A DNA stretch of 28,230 nucleotides. Source: Bacteroidales bacterium (GTDB lineage: Bacteria; Bacteroidota; Bacteroidia; Bacteroidales; Bacteroidaceae). Under the pieces are notes generated by a model, which saw only the letters and a list, made by a program, of their open reading frames with translations, was not told the origin of the DNA and ran no database searches. This document shows, piece by piece, positions 6,012-14,442 of the stretch. The stretch lies in contig SFCY01000009.1 in NCBI GenBank assembly GCA_004558865.1, positions 1 to 28,230 on the forward strand, written 5' to 3'. Within the stretch, counting starts at the first letter, position 1, and each line of letters begins with the position of its first letter. The position numbers and the translations under genes were made by a program.

Positions 6012-8807
6012 TCATCGCCTCTTCTTTGGCCGGAAGTTGTATTCAAACTTCAGGTAGGCGTAGTGGGTGAAGCTGTCGTTCCACGACTCGAGGCGCTGGT
6101 AGGCGGTGGCATTGCTGTATTTTTGGTTCTGCTGGTTGATGATGTCGTTCATGCCCAACTTGATTGTGCCTATTCCCTTCATCACAGAGAGTGATGCCCA
6201 TGCGTTCCAGATGCAGCGGTGGCGGTTGAAAGCCGCCGACTGGTAGCCGCAGTGAAACTCATCGCTGATATCGGTGAAGAGTTTGAAGTCGCCCAACTTC
6301 AACCACGCCTTTGTGCCGTAGGTGAAGTCCAACGGCTTGTTGTCAAAGTCGGGTGTCTGGGAATAGTGGTAGTTGTTGACCCTAAGCTTTCCAAAGAGCT
6401 CAGCGTGGAAATTGTCGGTCTCGTAGGCTATGGACAGGTCGTCGTTGAAGGTGAAGGCACGCTGTGTGTTGCGGACGGGGGTCTGGTCGAAGTCCGTCGC
6501 TGTGAGATAGGCGTAAGCGTGTCGCCAGTTGGCCGTTGCCTTGTTTTGCAATCTTACGTAGGCTCCCAAGCTCTGGTCGTAGTCCAGGCTGATTTTCAGA
6601 TTGTTGCCGCCTTTCACGTTGACAGGCATCGAGGAGTAGCTGCCCGTTTGGCCATTGTAGACGAGCAGATAGGTGATGGGCGACGACTCGTGGGCGAAGT
6701 CCACTATGGTGTTGAGCATGATTTGTTGGCGCGGCAGGATTTTGGTGTAGTTGACGGTGGTTCCGTATCGGCCACTGTTGCGCAGGTCGCGATTGCCTCG
6801 CATGATGTTCAGCGGGTCGCGGCTGTCGACATAGTCCACCACCGACGACAGTTCAGGTCGCGTGTTGGCGTAGGAGAGCTGTATGTCGATGTTTTGCGTG
6901 CGGTCAATCTTGTACAGCCATTTCAGAGACGGGGCGATGAGGTTCGTGCAGCGCGTGGCCGTCGTGTCGAGGCTGCCCCGCTGGTAGTTGAGGTGGTCGT
7001 GGTGCCAGCCCCAAGCCATGGAGGGAGTGAGGTGGTTTTTGTTGGTGATGTTGTATGTCATCGAAGCCTCCATGCTGTTGTAGATGGAGTTTTGGTGGGA
7101 GCGGAGCCTGTTGGCAGGATCGGCTGCCGTGGGGCGGTAGTCCTCGGGAGCGTTGTTGAGGCTGTCGGTATAGAAGTCAATGTTGTCGCGCGCGAAGTCG
7201 TAGCCCAAGGTTTCCGTGAGCCTCAGCGTGAGCCGCGGGCTGAGAACGAATTTGATTTCGGTCTGGATGCTGTTCCTCGACGTGAGCTGGGGGTTGCGTC
7301 CCCACTGGTTGACTCCTATGTTGGGCTGCCGTTTGAGGTAGTCGTAGTTGCGGTATACGAGTTGGCGTGTGTTGGAGCTTGTCAGTTGGCTTTGGGCGGT
7401 GAGGTCGAGTTCACCCTTGTTGTTGGGCAGGAAGTGCGACCATTGTGCCGACAGCTTGGCCGCGCTCTGGTCGTTGTCGTCCACTTTTTTGCTGCGGCTG
7501 CGCAGCTGTGTGTGGTTGAAGAGTCCTGTGCCAGGCTGTGCGCCGAAGGTCTCGTCCATGGGGAAGCTCCCATAGGCGTATGGCTCCTCGTCGTAGCGCG
7601 CCATCTTGTATTCCGTCTTGTTGTGGGTTTTGGTGTAGGCAAAGGAGCCTGTGAGTGAGAGTTCGTTCACCGAGTCGGTGTAAACGTCGGCCGAAACCTC
7701 AAACGAGGGGTTGAATTCGTGTTTGTAGCTGTGTGTCTTCGAGAGCGTGAAGGTCTGCCGCTCACCGGGAAAAAAGTTCTGCGTGGATGAATAGCTGTCG
7801 CCCCACTCGTCGTGATGCCCCAAATAGGGGGCGAAAGTGATGTTGTTGTTGCCGTCGGCGCCCTCGGTCTGCCAGTTGTGCGAGAGCGACAGTCCGCCGA
7901 ATTGCCCTTTGCCGAAGTTGGGACTGGTCGACACCGACAGGCTGTTGTATGACATTTTGCACCATTCGTTGATGTTGTTGGCGTTGAGGAGGAACATCAT
8001 GGGCGACGCGTTGGAGAGTTTGATGCCGTTGGTGTGGGCATAGTAGTGGTTTGTGGTGAGATACTGGGCCTGGGCGGTGCCATAGAATTTGTCCATGAAT
8101 CCCGGCTTTATCTGTATGTCGAGCACGTTGTCCTCCTTTCTGTCGCTGACGCCCGTGTGGCGGGCAAGCTTGGAGCGGCGGTCGTAGAGCTTCAGCTTCT
8201 TCACGATGTCGGCGGGAAGCTGCGTCACTAAAGCCTCGCCAAACGTGTCCTTGCCGTTCATCATCAGCCGGATGGGCTTGTCCTTCCAATAGAATCGTCC
8301 GTCCTTGTGCTGCCTCACTCCCGGCAGCTTGCGCAGCAATTGCAATATCTTGGCGTTGTCCTCCAGCTTGATGGCCTCTGGATTGAACACGATGGTGTCG
8401 CCGCTCATCGTGACTTTGGGCAGGTGGCCTGTCACTTCCAAGGCTTTGAGCATGGTGGCGGAGCGTTTCAGCTTGATGTCGCCGAGGTCGATGGTGTCGC
8501 TGCTCTCATTGTCGGAGAAGAGGTATTCCGACACAGTCTCGGTTTTGTAGCCAAGAAAGGAGATGCTGATGACGGCGCGCCCCGTGAAGTAGGAGCTCAA
8601 GCAGAACAAGCCCAAGCTGTCGGTCGACGTGACGTAGGTTGTCTGTCCGTTGTAGATTTTGACGACGAGCTGTATGTTGGCGTCGGCGATGGGCATTCCG
8701 GTCTCTTCGTCGACCACCCTGCCTTTCACGCCGTCGGCTTTCAGGTCGATGGGGAAAACGAGTGACAGCAGCAGGATGAATAGGAAACAATGGTTGTGGC
8801 TGCGCAT
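6012..8807 (-). CDS. Outer-membrane beta-barrel protein with carboxypeptidase-regulatory-like and plug-like domains
   Basis: This 931-residue protein carries a signal peptide (residues 1-24, KA|DG). A carboxypeptidase-regulatory-like beta-sandwich follows at about 27-105 (GVKGRVVDEETGMPIADANI, then VISISFLGYKT). A TonB-plug-like segment spans about 115-235 (LLRKLPGVRQHKDGRFYWKD). The remainder, about 240-931, is a barrel rich in alternating aromatic/polar strands that ends in YLKFEYNF plus a basic tail. This architecture fits the outer-membrane barrel family of Bacteroidota (OMP_b-brl_3-like) that resembles TonB-dependent receptors. No SusD partner lies beside it, so a polysaccharide-utilisation role is not supported. 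The substrate is unknown. It lies downstream of glyA but is separated from it by 156 bp holding two hairpins. Confidence 0.88.
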   Translation of the reverse strand: MRSHNHCFLFILLLSLVFPIDLKADGVKGRVVDEETGMPIADANIQLVVKIYNGQTTYVTSTDSLGLFCLSSYFTGRAVISISFLGYKTETVSEYLFSDNESSDTIDLGDIKLKRSATMLKALEVTGHLPKVTMSGDTIVFNPEAIKLEDNAKILQLLRKLPGVRQHKDGRFYWKDKPIRLMMNGKDTFGEALVTQLPADIVKKLKLYDRRSKLARHTGVSDRKEDNVLDIQIKPGFMDKFYGTAQAQYLTTNHYYAHTNGIKLSNASPMMFLLNANNINEWCKMSYNSLSVSTSPNFGKGQFGGLSLSHNWQTEGADGNNNITFAPYLGHHDEWGDSYSSTQNFFPGERQTFTLSKTHSYKHEFNPSFEVSADVYTDSVNELSLTGSFAYTKTHNKTEYKMARYDEEPYAYGSFPMDETFGAQPGTGLFNHTQLRSRSKKVDDNDQSAAKLSAQWSHFLPNNKGELDLTAQSQLTSSNTRQLVYRNYDYLKRQPNIGVNQWGRNPQLTSRNSIQTEIKFVLSPRLTLRLTETLGYDFARDNIDFYTDSLNNAPEDYRPTAADPANRLRSHQNSIYNSMEASMTYNITNKNHLTPSMAWGWHHDHLNYQRGSLDTTATRCTNLIAPSLKWLYKIDRTQNIDIQLSYANTRPELSSVVDYVDSRDPLNIMRGNRDLRNSGRYGTTVNYTKILPRQQIMLNTIVDFAHESSPITYLLVYNGQTGSYSSMPVNVKGGNNLKISLDYDQSLGAYVRLQNKATANWRHAYAYLTATDFDQTPVRNTQRAFTFNDDLSIAYETDNFHAELFGKLRVNNYHYSQTPDFDNKPLDFTYGTKAWLKLGDFKLFTDISDEFHCGYQSAAFNRHRCIWNAWASLSVMKGIGTIKLGMNDIINQQNQKYSNATAYQRLESWNDSFTHYAYLKFEYNFRPKKRR

Positions 8808-8905
8808 AGTGATAGATTGTGGTGTTGTTATCAGGTGTAATGTGTACCAAGCGAGGATTCCTGACCAAGCAGGCCAATTTCAGGGGGCAGATTGCAGCTG
8901 CTTGG

Positions 8906-8941
8906 ATATCCCGCTGCCGGTCCAAGCCAGCAGCGGGATAT
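8906..8941 (-). terminator. 12-bp hairpin between glyA and the outer-membrane gene
   Basis: Bases 8906-8917 and 8930-8941 are perfect reverse complements around a 12-nt loop, 23 bp beyond the glyA stop. On the - strand no U-tract follows. A second inverted pair abuts it: CCAAGCAG at 8865-8872 with CTGCTTGG at 8898-8905. It may terminate or process the pyrB-pyrI-glyA transcript, or form part of the leader of the following outer-membrane gene. Confidence 0.5.
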
Positions 8942-8963
8942 GGGGATGTTGAGTCTTGGGAAA

Positions 8964-10244
8964 TCAATAGGCGAAGAGCGGGTAGTTCTTCATTGTGGCG
9001 TTGACCTTCTCGCGCACGCTGGCGATGACTTGTTCGTCCTCGGGAGCGTTGAGCACGGTCTCGATGAGTTCGGCCACGAGGTGCATCATGTCCTCCTTGG
9101 CGCCGCGGGTGGTCATGGCAGCCGTACCCAGGCGGATGCCGCTGGTCTGGAAGGCGGAGCGGCTGTCGTTGGGCACCATGTTCTTGTTGACCGTGAGGTC
9201 GGCGGCCACGAGTGCGTTCTCAGCCACCTTGCCGGTGAGGTCGGGATACTTCGTGCGCAGGTCCACGAGCATGGAGTGGTTGTCGGTGCCGCCGCTCACC
9301 ACATGGAAGCCACGGTCCATCAGGTCCTGTGCCAGCACTGCGGCGTTCTTCTTCACCTGCAAGGCATACTCTTTCCACTCAGGCTGGAGGTTCTCGAAGA
9401 AGCCTACGGCCTTGGCTGCGATGACATGCTCCAAGGGTCCGCCCTGGATGCCAGGGAAAACGGCCGAGTTGAGCAGTGAGCTCATCATGCGCAGCTCGCC
9501 CTTCTTGTTGCGCTTGCCGAATGGATTGGGGAAGTCCTTGCCCATGAGGATGATTCCGCCACGCGGGCCACGCAGTGTCTTGTGGGTGGTGGAGGTCACG
9601 ATGTGGGCGTATTTCACAGGGTTGTCGAGCAGTCCGGCGGCGATGAGTCCGGCGGGATGCGCCATGTCGACCATGAGCAGTGCGCCCACCTCATCGGCAA
9701 TCTGGCGCATGCGCTTGTAGTCCCACTCGCGGCTGTAGGCGGAGCCGCCGCCGATGATGAGCTTGGGCTTGTGCTCCAAAGCCAGCTTCTCCATCTCGTC
9801 GTAGTCCACGCGTCCTGTCTCCTTGTTGAGGTTGTAGCCGATGGGGTTGTAGAGGATGCCGGAGGTGTTGACCTTGCTGCCGTGCGAGAGGTGGCCGCCC
9901 TCGTCGAGGTTCAGACCCATGAATGTGTCTCCAGGCTGCAACACAGCCAACAGCACTGCTGCGTTGGCTTGGGCGCCAGAGTGGGGCTGCACGTTGGCAA
10001 ACTCAGCGCCGAAGAGCTTCTTCACCCTCTCGCGTGCGAGGTCTTCCGACTGGTCCACAATCTGGCAGCCGCCATAATAGCGGTGGCCGGGCAGGCCCTC
10101 GGCATACTTGTTGGTCATGTAGGAACCCATGGCGCGCATCACCTCGTCGCTGACGAAGTTCTCAGATGCGATAAGTTCCATACCCTTCAGCTGGCGCTGA
10201 TGCTCTTGTTCAATCAAATCAAAGATTTTCTGATCTTGAGTCAT
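8964..10244 (-). CDS. glyA: Serine hydroxymethyltransferase
   Basis: This 426-residue PLP enzyme interconverts serine and glycine with tetrahydrofolate, supplying glycine and one-carbon units in the cytoplasm. It is full length. GMELIASENFVS opens the conserved N-terminal region, VQPHSGAQANAAVL forms the cofactor pocket, VDMAHPAGLIAAG holds the PLP-contacting aspartate, and STTHKTLRGPRGG carries the Schiff-base lysine K222. It is the last gene of an apparent pyrB-pyrI-glyA operon, with only 32 bp separating it from pyrI. The grouping makes metabolic sense because one-carbon units feed nucleotide synthesis. Confidence 0.98.
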   Translation of the reverse strand: MTQDQKIFDLIEQEHQRQLKGMELIASENFVSDEVMRAMGSYMTNKYAEGLPGHRYYGGCQIVDQSEDLARERVKKLFGAEFANVQPHSGAQANAAVLLAVLQPGDTFMGLNLDEGGHLSHGSKVNTSGILYNPIGYNLNKETGRVDYDEMEKLALEHKPKLIIGGGSAYSREWDYKRMRQIADEVGALLMVDMAHPAGLIAAGLLDNPVKYAHIVTSTTHKTLRGPRGGIILMGKDFPNPFGKRNKKGELRMMSSLLNSAVFPGIQGGPLEHVIAAKAVGFFENLQPEWKEYALQVKKNAAVLAQDLMDRGFHVVSGGTDNHSMLVDLRTKYPDLTGKVAENALVAADLTVNKNMVPNDSRSAFQTSGIRLGTAAMTTRGAKEDMMHLVAELIETVLNAPEDEQVIASVREKVNATMKNYPLFAY

Positions 10245-10276
10245 GGTTTTTAATTGTTTTGGATGAGTTATTAAAT

Positions 10277-10738
10277 TTAGTGTTCACAAAGCTTCACATT
10301 GTCGATATATTGTTCTTTATCGCAGTAGTGGCATTTCAGGATTCCTTTCTCCTTGTCGATGACGTTGAAGATGGTCTGCATGGGCTCGTTGTTGGTGATG
10401 CACTTGGGGTTGTTGCACTTCACGATGCCGCGCAGCTCGTCGGGAGTCTCCACCGTCTTCTTCTCCACCACCTCATAGTTGCGGATGATGTTGAGCACAA
10501 TCTTGGGCGCCACGACACTGAGCCGCGATATTTCCTCCTCGGTGAAGAACTTGTCGGTAATCTTGATGATTCCCTTGCGCCCTATCTTCTTAGAGGGCAG
10601 ATTGTAGCCAATCGTTACGGGCGTGTCGAGTTCCTGGAGTCTCAGCAGGTTGGCCACGTCGTAGGTCTTGTCGGCGGGTATGTGGTCGATGACGGTCCCG
10701 TTCTCGATGGCCGTCACCAAGAGTTCTTTCTTTGCCAT
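10277..10738 (-). CDS. pyrI: Aspartate carbamoyltransferase regulatory chain
   Basis: At 153 residues this has the same length as E. coli PyrI. The N-terminal allosteric domain, about 1-100, contains DHIPADKTYDV and PSKKIGRKGIIKI, which contribute to the nucleotide-effector site. The C-terminal zinc domain has the four cysteines C108, C113 (CNNPKC), C136 and C139 (CHYC). It pairs with PyrB to form the dodecameric holoenzyme, giving feedback control of pyrimidine synthesis by CTP/ATP. The ATG lies 8 bp after the pyrB stop, consistent with coupled expression and fixed stoichiometry. Confidence 0.97.
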   Translation of the reverse strand: MAKKELLVTAIENGTVIDHIPADKTYDVANLLRLQELDTPVTIGYNLPSKKIGRKGIIKITDKFFTEEEISRLSVVAPKIVLNIIRNYEVVEKKTVETPDELRGIVKCNNPKCITNNEPMQTIFNVIDKEKGILKCHYCDKEQYIDNVKLCEH

Positions 10739-10746
10739 AGTCGTGA

Positions 10747-11694
10747 TTAGTCAATGATGGTTTTGTCGTTCCTCACCTCGTCCAGGCTGATGCCCAGGCA
10801 GTAGGCGTAGATGGCCTCGCGGGCATAGAGTCCGTTGCGGGCCTGCTGGATGTAGTAGGCGTGGGGGTTGCTGTCCACGTCGTAGGCGATCTCGTTCACG
10901 CGGGGCAGCGGGTGCATGATGCGCATGTTGGGCCTCACGTTGTGGAGCATGGCGTTGCGCAGGATGTAGACGTTCTTCACGCGCTCGTATTCCATCAAGT
11001 CGGAAAAGCGCTCCTTCTGCACGCGCGTCATATATAGTATGTCTGCCTGCGAGATGACATCGTCGGTAAACTCCGTATGCTCCTCAAACTTGATGTTGTG
11101 CTTGCGGCAGTAGATTTTGTACTCCTCGGGCATGGCCAATTCTGGCGGGGCTATGAAGTGGAATGTGGGGTTGAAGTGGCGCATGGCCATGATGAGCGAG
11201 TGTACGGTGCGCCCATATTTCAAGTCGCCCACCAGATAGATGTTGAGGTTGTCGAGCGTGCCTTGCGTCTTGTAGATGGAGTAGAGGTCGAGCAGGCACT
11301 GCGAGGGGTGCATGTGGGCTCCGTCTCCCGCATTGACGATGGGCACTGGCGCCACCTCTGAGGCATATTGGGCCGCGCCCTCGATGTAGTGGCGCATGGC
11401 GATGATGTCAGCATAGTTCGACACCATGAGAATCGTGTCCTTCAGCGTCTCGCCCTTGGCGACGCTTGAGGCCTTGGCGTCGGAAAAGCCAATGACGCGC
11501 GCCCCGAGCCGGTTGGCGGCCGTCTCGAAGCTCAGGCGCGTACGAGTGGACGGCTCATAGAAAAGCGTGGCCACCACCTTGCCCTTGAGCAGCTCGCGGT
11601 TGGGATGCTTCTCAAACTCTTGCGCCATTTGCAGGAGATACATGATGTCGTCTCTTGACAAATCGGCAATCGTCACAAAATTATGTTTTTCCAT
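10747..11694 (-). CDS. pyrB: Aspartate carbamoyltransferase catalytic chain
   Basis: This 315-residue enzyme condenses carbamoyl phosphate with aspartate, the committed step of pyrimidine synthesis. The carbamoyl-phosphate loop EPSTRTRLSFE includes S49-T50-R51-T52-R53. The mobile loop SSVAKGETLKDT carries K80 and K85. HPSQCLLDLY (129-138) and HPLPRVNEI near residue 262 complete the active site. It is the first gene of pyrB-pyrI-glyA. I find no clear TAnnTTTG on the - strand in the roughly 150-bp gap upstream, so its promoter is unassigned. Confidence 0.97.
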   Translation of the reverse strand: MEKHNFVTIADLSRDDIMYLLQMAQEFEKHPNRELLKGKVVATLFYEPSTRTRLSFETAANRLGARVIGFSDAKASSVAKGETLKDTILMVSNYADIIAMRHYIEGAAQYASEVAPVPIVNAGDGAHMHPSQCLLDLYSIYKTQGTLDNLNIYLVGDLKYGRTVHSLIMAMRHFNPTFHFIAPPELAMPEEYKIYCRKHNIKFEEHTEFTDDVISQADILYMTRVQKERFSDLMEYERVKNVYILRNAMLHNVRPNMRIMHPLPRVNEIAYDVDSNPHAYYIQQARNGLYAREAIYAYCLGISLDEVRNDKTIID

Positions 11695-11785
11695 ATTACC
11701 AGTTTGTGGATTTGAAAGTTCCAGTTTTCGAGTGCTAAGTTAATCATAATTTTCCATTTATGTGGCATATTTCAAAAGAATTTCT

Positions 11786-11793
11786 TAATTTTG
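11786..11793 (+). promoter_or_regulatory. -7 promoter element of the PBP gene
   Basis: TAATTTTG matches TAnnTTTG on the + strand and lies 112 bp upstream of the chosen start at 11905. The leader contains a small hairpin, CGGGTG/CACCCG around TTGCGC, ending shortly before the start codon. The -33 element is not obvious. Confidence 0.55.
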
Positions 11794-11904
11794 CACAATT
11801 AAAGTTCTCTGCGAGGCCACTCAGGGTGAGAATGCGGGCCGTTGGCAGGGGTTGTCGGGACTGGAGCCGGGTGTTGCGCCACCCGAAATAATACGGAGTT
11901 TTAT

Positions 11905-14220
11905 ATGAGAAGAAAGTTGATACATTTCCTTTGGGGCTCGCTGGCCGCCATCGTGGTTGTCGTGCTGGTGGCCTTCATCATGATATGGAACGGATGGATT
12001 GGCTACATGCCCCCGATAGAGGACCTGCAGAACCCAATCGACCGTTCGGCCACGCAGGTGTATTCCTCCGACGGCAAGGTGTTGGGCACTTGGAATGCCG
12101 ACCGCGAGAACCGTATCGTCATCCCCTATTCCAAGCTCTCTCCCTATCTGGTGCAGGCTTTGGTGGCTACGGAGGACGCGCGCTTCTACGACCATTCGGG
12201 CATCGACTTCATCGCCTTGGGCCGTGCCATCGTGAAGAGGGGCATCCTCGGGCAGGTCAATGCGGGCGGTGGCTCCACCATCACCCAGCAGCTGGCCAAG
12301 CAACTCTATTCGGGAAAGGCCCACTCCACTTTGGAACGGCTCTTCCAAAAGCCCATCGAATGGGTGATAGCCATCAAGCTGGAGCGCAACTACACAAAGG
12401 AGGAAATCATCGCGCTCTATCTCAACTATTTCGACTTTCTCCACAATGCGGTGGGCATCAAGACCGCCGCCAACACCTATTTCAACAAGGAACCCAAAAA
12501 CCTCTCCCTCTTGGAGTCGGCCACACTCGTGGGACTGTGCAAGAACCCATCACTCTTCAATCCCGTGCGCTATCCCGAACGCTGCACCGAGCGCCGCAAT
12601 GTGGTGGTGCAGCAGATGGAGAAGGCCGGCTACATCAGCCACGGCCAGTTTGAGAGCCTCACGGCCGAGCCTCTTGTGCTCAACTTCCACCGCACCGACC
12701 ACAAGGATGGCTCCGCCACCTACTTCCGTGAGTTCCTGCGGCAGTATATGATGGCCAAGCGGCCCGACAGGGCCGACTATCCGCAGTGGAACCAACGCCA
12801 GTATGTCATCGACTCCATCGCCTGGGACCGCGACCCGCTCTATGGCTGGTGTAACAAGAACTTCAAGAAGGACGGCTCGCCCTACAATGTCTACACCGAC
12901 GGACTGAAGGTCTACACCACCATCGACAGCCGTATGCAGCGTTATGCAGAGGAGGCAGTCTACGGCCACGTGGCCAAATTCTTGCAGCCGGAGTTTGACA
13001 AGGAGAAGCGGGGCGACGCCAACGCTCCCTTCAGCGACGCGCTCAAGCCCGAGGAGGTGCGCACCATCATGCGCAATTCCATGCGCCAGAGCGAGCGCTA
13101 TCGCAACATGAAGGCCGCAGGATGCAGCGAGGGCGAAATCCTGAAAGCCTTCCGCACGCCCACCGACATGACCGTATTCACTTACCATGGCGACCTCGAC
13201 ACCACCATGACGCCCCTCGACTCCATACGCTACTACAAGCACTTCCTGCGCGCCGGCTTCATGAGCATGGACCCCAAGACGGGATATGTCAAGGCCTACG
13301 TGGGTGGGCTCGACTATACCCACTTCATGTATGACATGGTGACGGGCGGCCGCCGCCAGGTGGGCTCCACCATCAAGCCCTTCCTCTATTCACTGGCCAT
13401 GGGCAATGGGTTCACCCCCTGCGACAAGGCTCCCAACGTGCAGCGCACCTACATGGTGGCGGGGCGGCCATGGACTCCGCGCAACGGTTCCCACGCACGC
13501 TATGGCTCCATGGTGACGCTGTTGTGGGGACTGCAGCAGTCGAACAACTGGATCTCGGCCTACCTTATGAGCAAGCTCAACCCCAATCAGTTTGTGAAGA
13601 CACTCCACGACTTCGGCATCGACAATCCAGAGATTCATCCCTCCATGTCGCTCTGTCTGGGACCGTGCGAGGTGAGTGTGGCCGAGATGGTGAGTGCCTA
13701 CACCACCTTTGCCAACCACGGAATCCGCACGGCGCCCCTCTTCGTCACGAAGATAGAGGACCAGAACGGCAACATCATCGCCCATTTCCAGCCGCGCATG
13801 AACGAGGTGATAAGCGCCGATGCGGCCAACAAGATGCTCGTCATGCTGCAGGCTGTCGTCGATGGCGGTACGGCCGGACGACTGCGCTACAAGTACAATT
13901 TGGAGGGGGAGATAGGCGGCAAGACGGGAACGACCAACCGCAACTCCGACGCCTGGTTTATGGGCTTCACGCCCCAGCTCGTGAGCGGCTGCTGGGTGGG
14001 CGGCGAGGACCGCGACATCCACTTCGACACGATGCAGATGGGGCAGGGAGCCACGATGGCTCTTCCCATCTGGGCCTATTATATGATAAAGGTGTATCGC
14101 GACAAATCCTTGGGCTATACGCCATCGGCCACCTTCGGCCTGCCCACCGACTATGACCCCTGCGTCAAGGAGGAGCAGGGCGCGGACAGCGATATGGACA
14201 TCGACGAGGTGTTTGAATAG
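11905..14220 (+). CDS. Class A penicillin-binding protein (PBP1A-type transglycosylase/transpeptidase)
   Basis: With the start at 11905 (MRRKLIHF) this is 771 residues with a short cytoplasmic tail and one membrane helix at about 11-28. The in-frame ATG at 11842 adds 21 residues without membrane character and is less likely. The GT51 domain shows ATEDARFYDHSG (catalytic E90), GGSTITQQLAKQLY (122-135) and the EWVIAIKLER region near 152-161. The transpeptidase domain shows GSTIKPF (serine nucleophile S488, K491), SNN (546-548) and KTGTT (673-677). It polymerises and cross-links peptidoglycan in the periplasm. The C-terminus is a short acidic tail. It is a single-gene unit, divergent from pyrB. 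Confidence 0.95.
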   Translation: MRRKLIHFLWGSLAAIVVVVLVAFIMIWNGWIGYMPPIEDLQNPIDRSATQVYSSDGKVLGTWNADRENRIVIPYSKLSPYLVQALVATEDARFYDHSGIDFIALGRAIVKRGILGQVNAGGGSTITQQLAKQLYSGKAHSTLERLFQKPIEWVIAIKLERNYTKEEIIALYLNYFDFLHNAVGIKTAANTYFNKEPKNLSLLESATLVGLCKNPSLFNPVRYPERCTERRNVVVQQMEKAGYISHGQFESLTAEPLVLNFHRTDHKDGSATYFREFLRQYMMAKRPDRADYPQWNQRQYVIDSIAWDRDPLYGWCNKNFKKDGSPYNVYTDGLKVYTTIDSRMQRYAEEAVYGHVAKFLQPEFDKEKRGDANAPFSDALKPEEVRTIMRNSMRQSERYRNMKAAGCSEGEILKAFRTPTDMTVFTYHGDLDTTMTPLDSIRYYKHFLRAGFMSMDPKTGYVKAYVGGLDYTHFMYDMVTGGRRQVGSTIKPFLYSLAMGNGFTPCDKAPNVQRTYMVAGRPWTPRNGSHARYGSMVTLLWGLQQSNNWISAYLMSKLNPNQFVKTLHDFGIDNPEIHPSMSLCLGPCEVSVAEMVSAYTTFANHGIRTAPLFVTKIEDQNGNIIAHFQPRMNEVISADAANKMLVMLQAVVDGGTAGRLRYKYNLEGEIGGKTGTTNRNSDAWFMGFTPQLVSGCWVGGEDRDIHFDTMQMGQGATMALPIWAYYMIKVYRDKSLGYTPSATFGLPTDYDPCVKEEQGADSDMDIDEVFE

Positions 14221-14235
14221 GTTGGTGCCGGCCGC

Positions 14236-14268
14236 TCCCTTTTGCAAAGGCGGAGGGGGCGGAAGCAA
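14236..14268. repeat. GC-rich palindromic intergenic repeat after the PBP gene
   Basis: Just after the PBP stop, CTCCCTTTTGCAAAGGCGGAG can fold on itself. It resembles the hairpin at 14290-14317 through a shared CCCTYTT(C)GCARAGG core. GAGGGGG here can also pair with CCCCCTC at 14294-14300, so the two units might form one larger structure. Short palindromes of this kind are common intergenic repeats in bacteria; I cannot count copies elsewhere. Confidence 0.4.
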
Positions 14269-14283
14269 CTCGCGTAAGGCCAC

Positions 14284-14371
14284 AAAAAAATGTCCCCCTC
14301 TTCGCAGAGGAAGACATCCTTTCAATAGGTATTAGTTTTCTTTTAAGGTAAAAAGATTGTATTCAGGATAA
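14284..14371 (-). ncRNA. Candidate small RNA of about 90 nt
   Basis: A - strand promoter (-33 GTTG at 14408-14405, 20 bp, -7 TACCTTTG at 14384-14377) points into a gap with no gene. A strong intrinsic terminator follows at 14317-14284. The predicted transcript runs from about 14371 to the T-run at 14290-14284. It lies between the convergent PBP (+) and metallo-hydrolase (-) genes. Alternatively the terminator simply serves the metallo-hydrolase mRNA and the promoter match is fortuitous. The ends are estimates. Confidence 0.4.
14290..14317 (-). terminator. Intrinsic terminator with GCGA tetraloop
   Basis: On the - strand ATGTCTTCCTCT pairs with AGAGGGGGACAT (12 bp, two G-U) around a GCGA loop, followed by a run of T to 14284. 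The G-U pairs become A-C mismatches on the + strand, so the functional direction is -. It can end the metallo-hydrolase transcript (stop at 14443) or a small RNA starting near 14371. Confidence 0.75.
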
Positions 14372-14376
14372 CACTG

Positions 14377-14408
14377 CAAAGGTAAGACTTTTTTTTAACC
14401 TACCCAAC
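14377..14408 (-). promoter_or_regulatory. Promoter-like -33/-7 pair with no gene downstream
   Basis: On the - strand, GTTG (14408-14405) lies exactly 20 bp before TACCTTTG (14384-14377). The -7 box is identical to that of tRNA-Cys. No coding gene follows in this direction before the PBP gene. Confidence 0.5.
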
Positions 14409-14442
14409 ATTATTCGGCAATAAATTCATTTTTCAATGAAAT

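Noticed and set aside
6219..7658. 479-codon open frame on the + strand
   Set aside because: It is antisense to the outer-membrane barrel gene, Val/Gly-rich and without motifs; it is a shadow frame.
6012..8807. Polysaccharide utilisation locus (SusC/SusD pair)
   Set aside because: The protein is a barrel of a different family and no SusD-like lipoprotein, regulator or glycosidase adjoins it.
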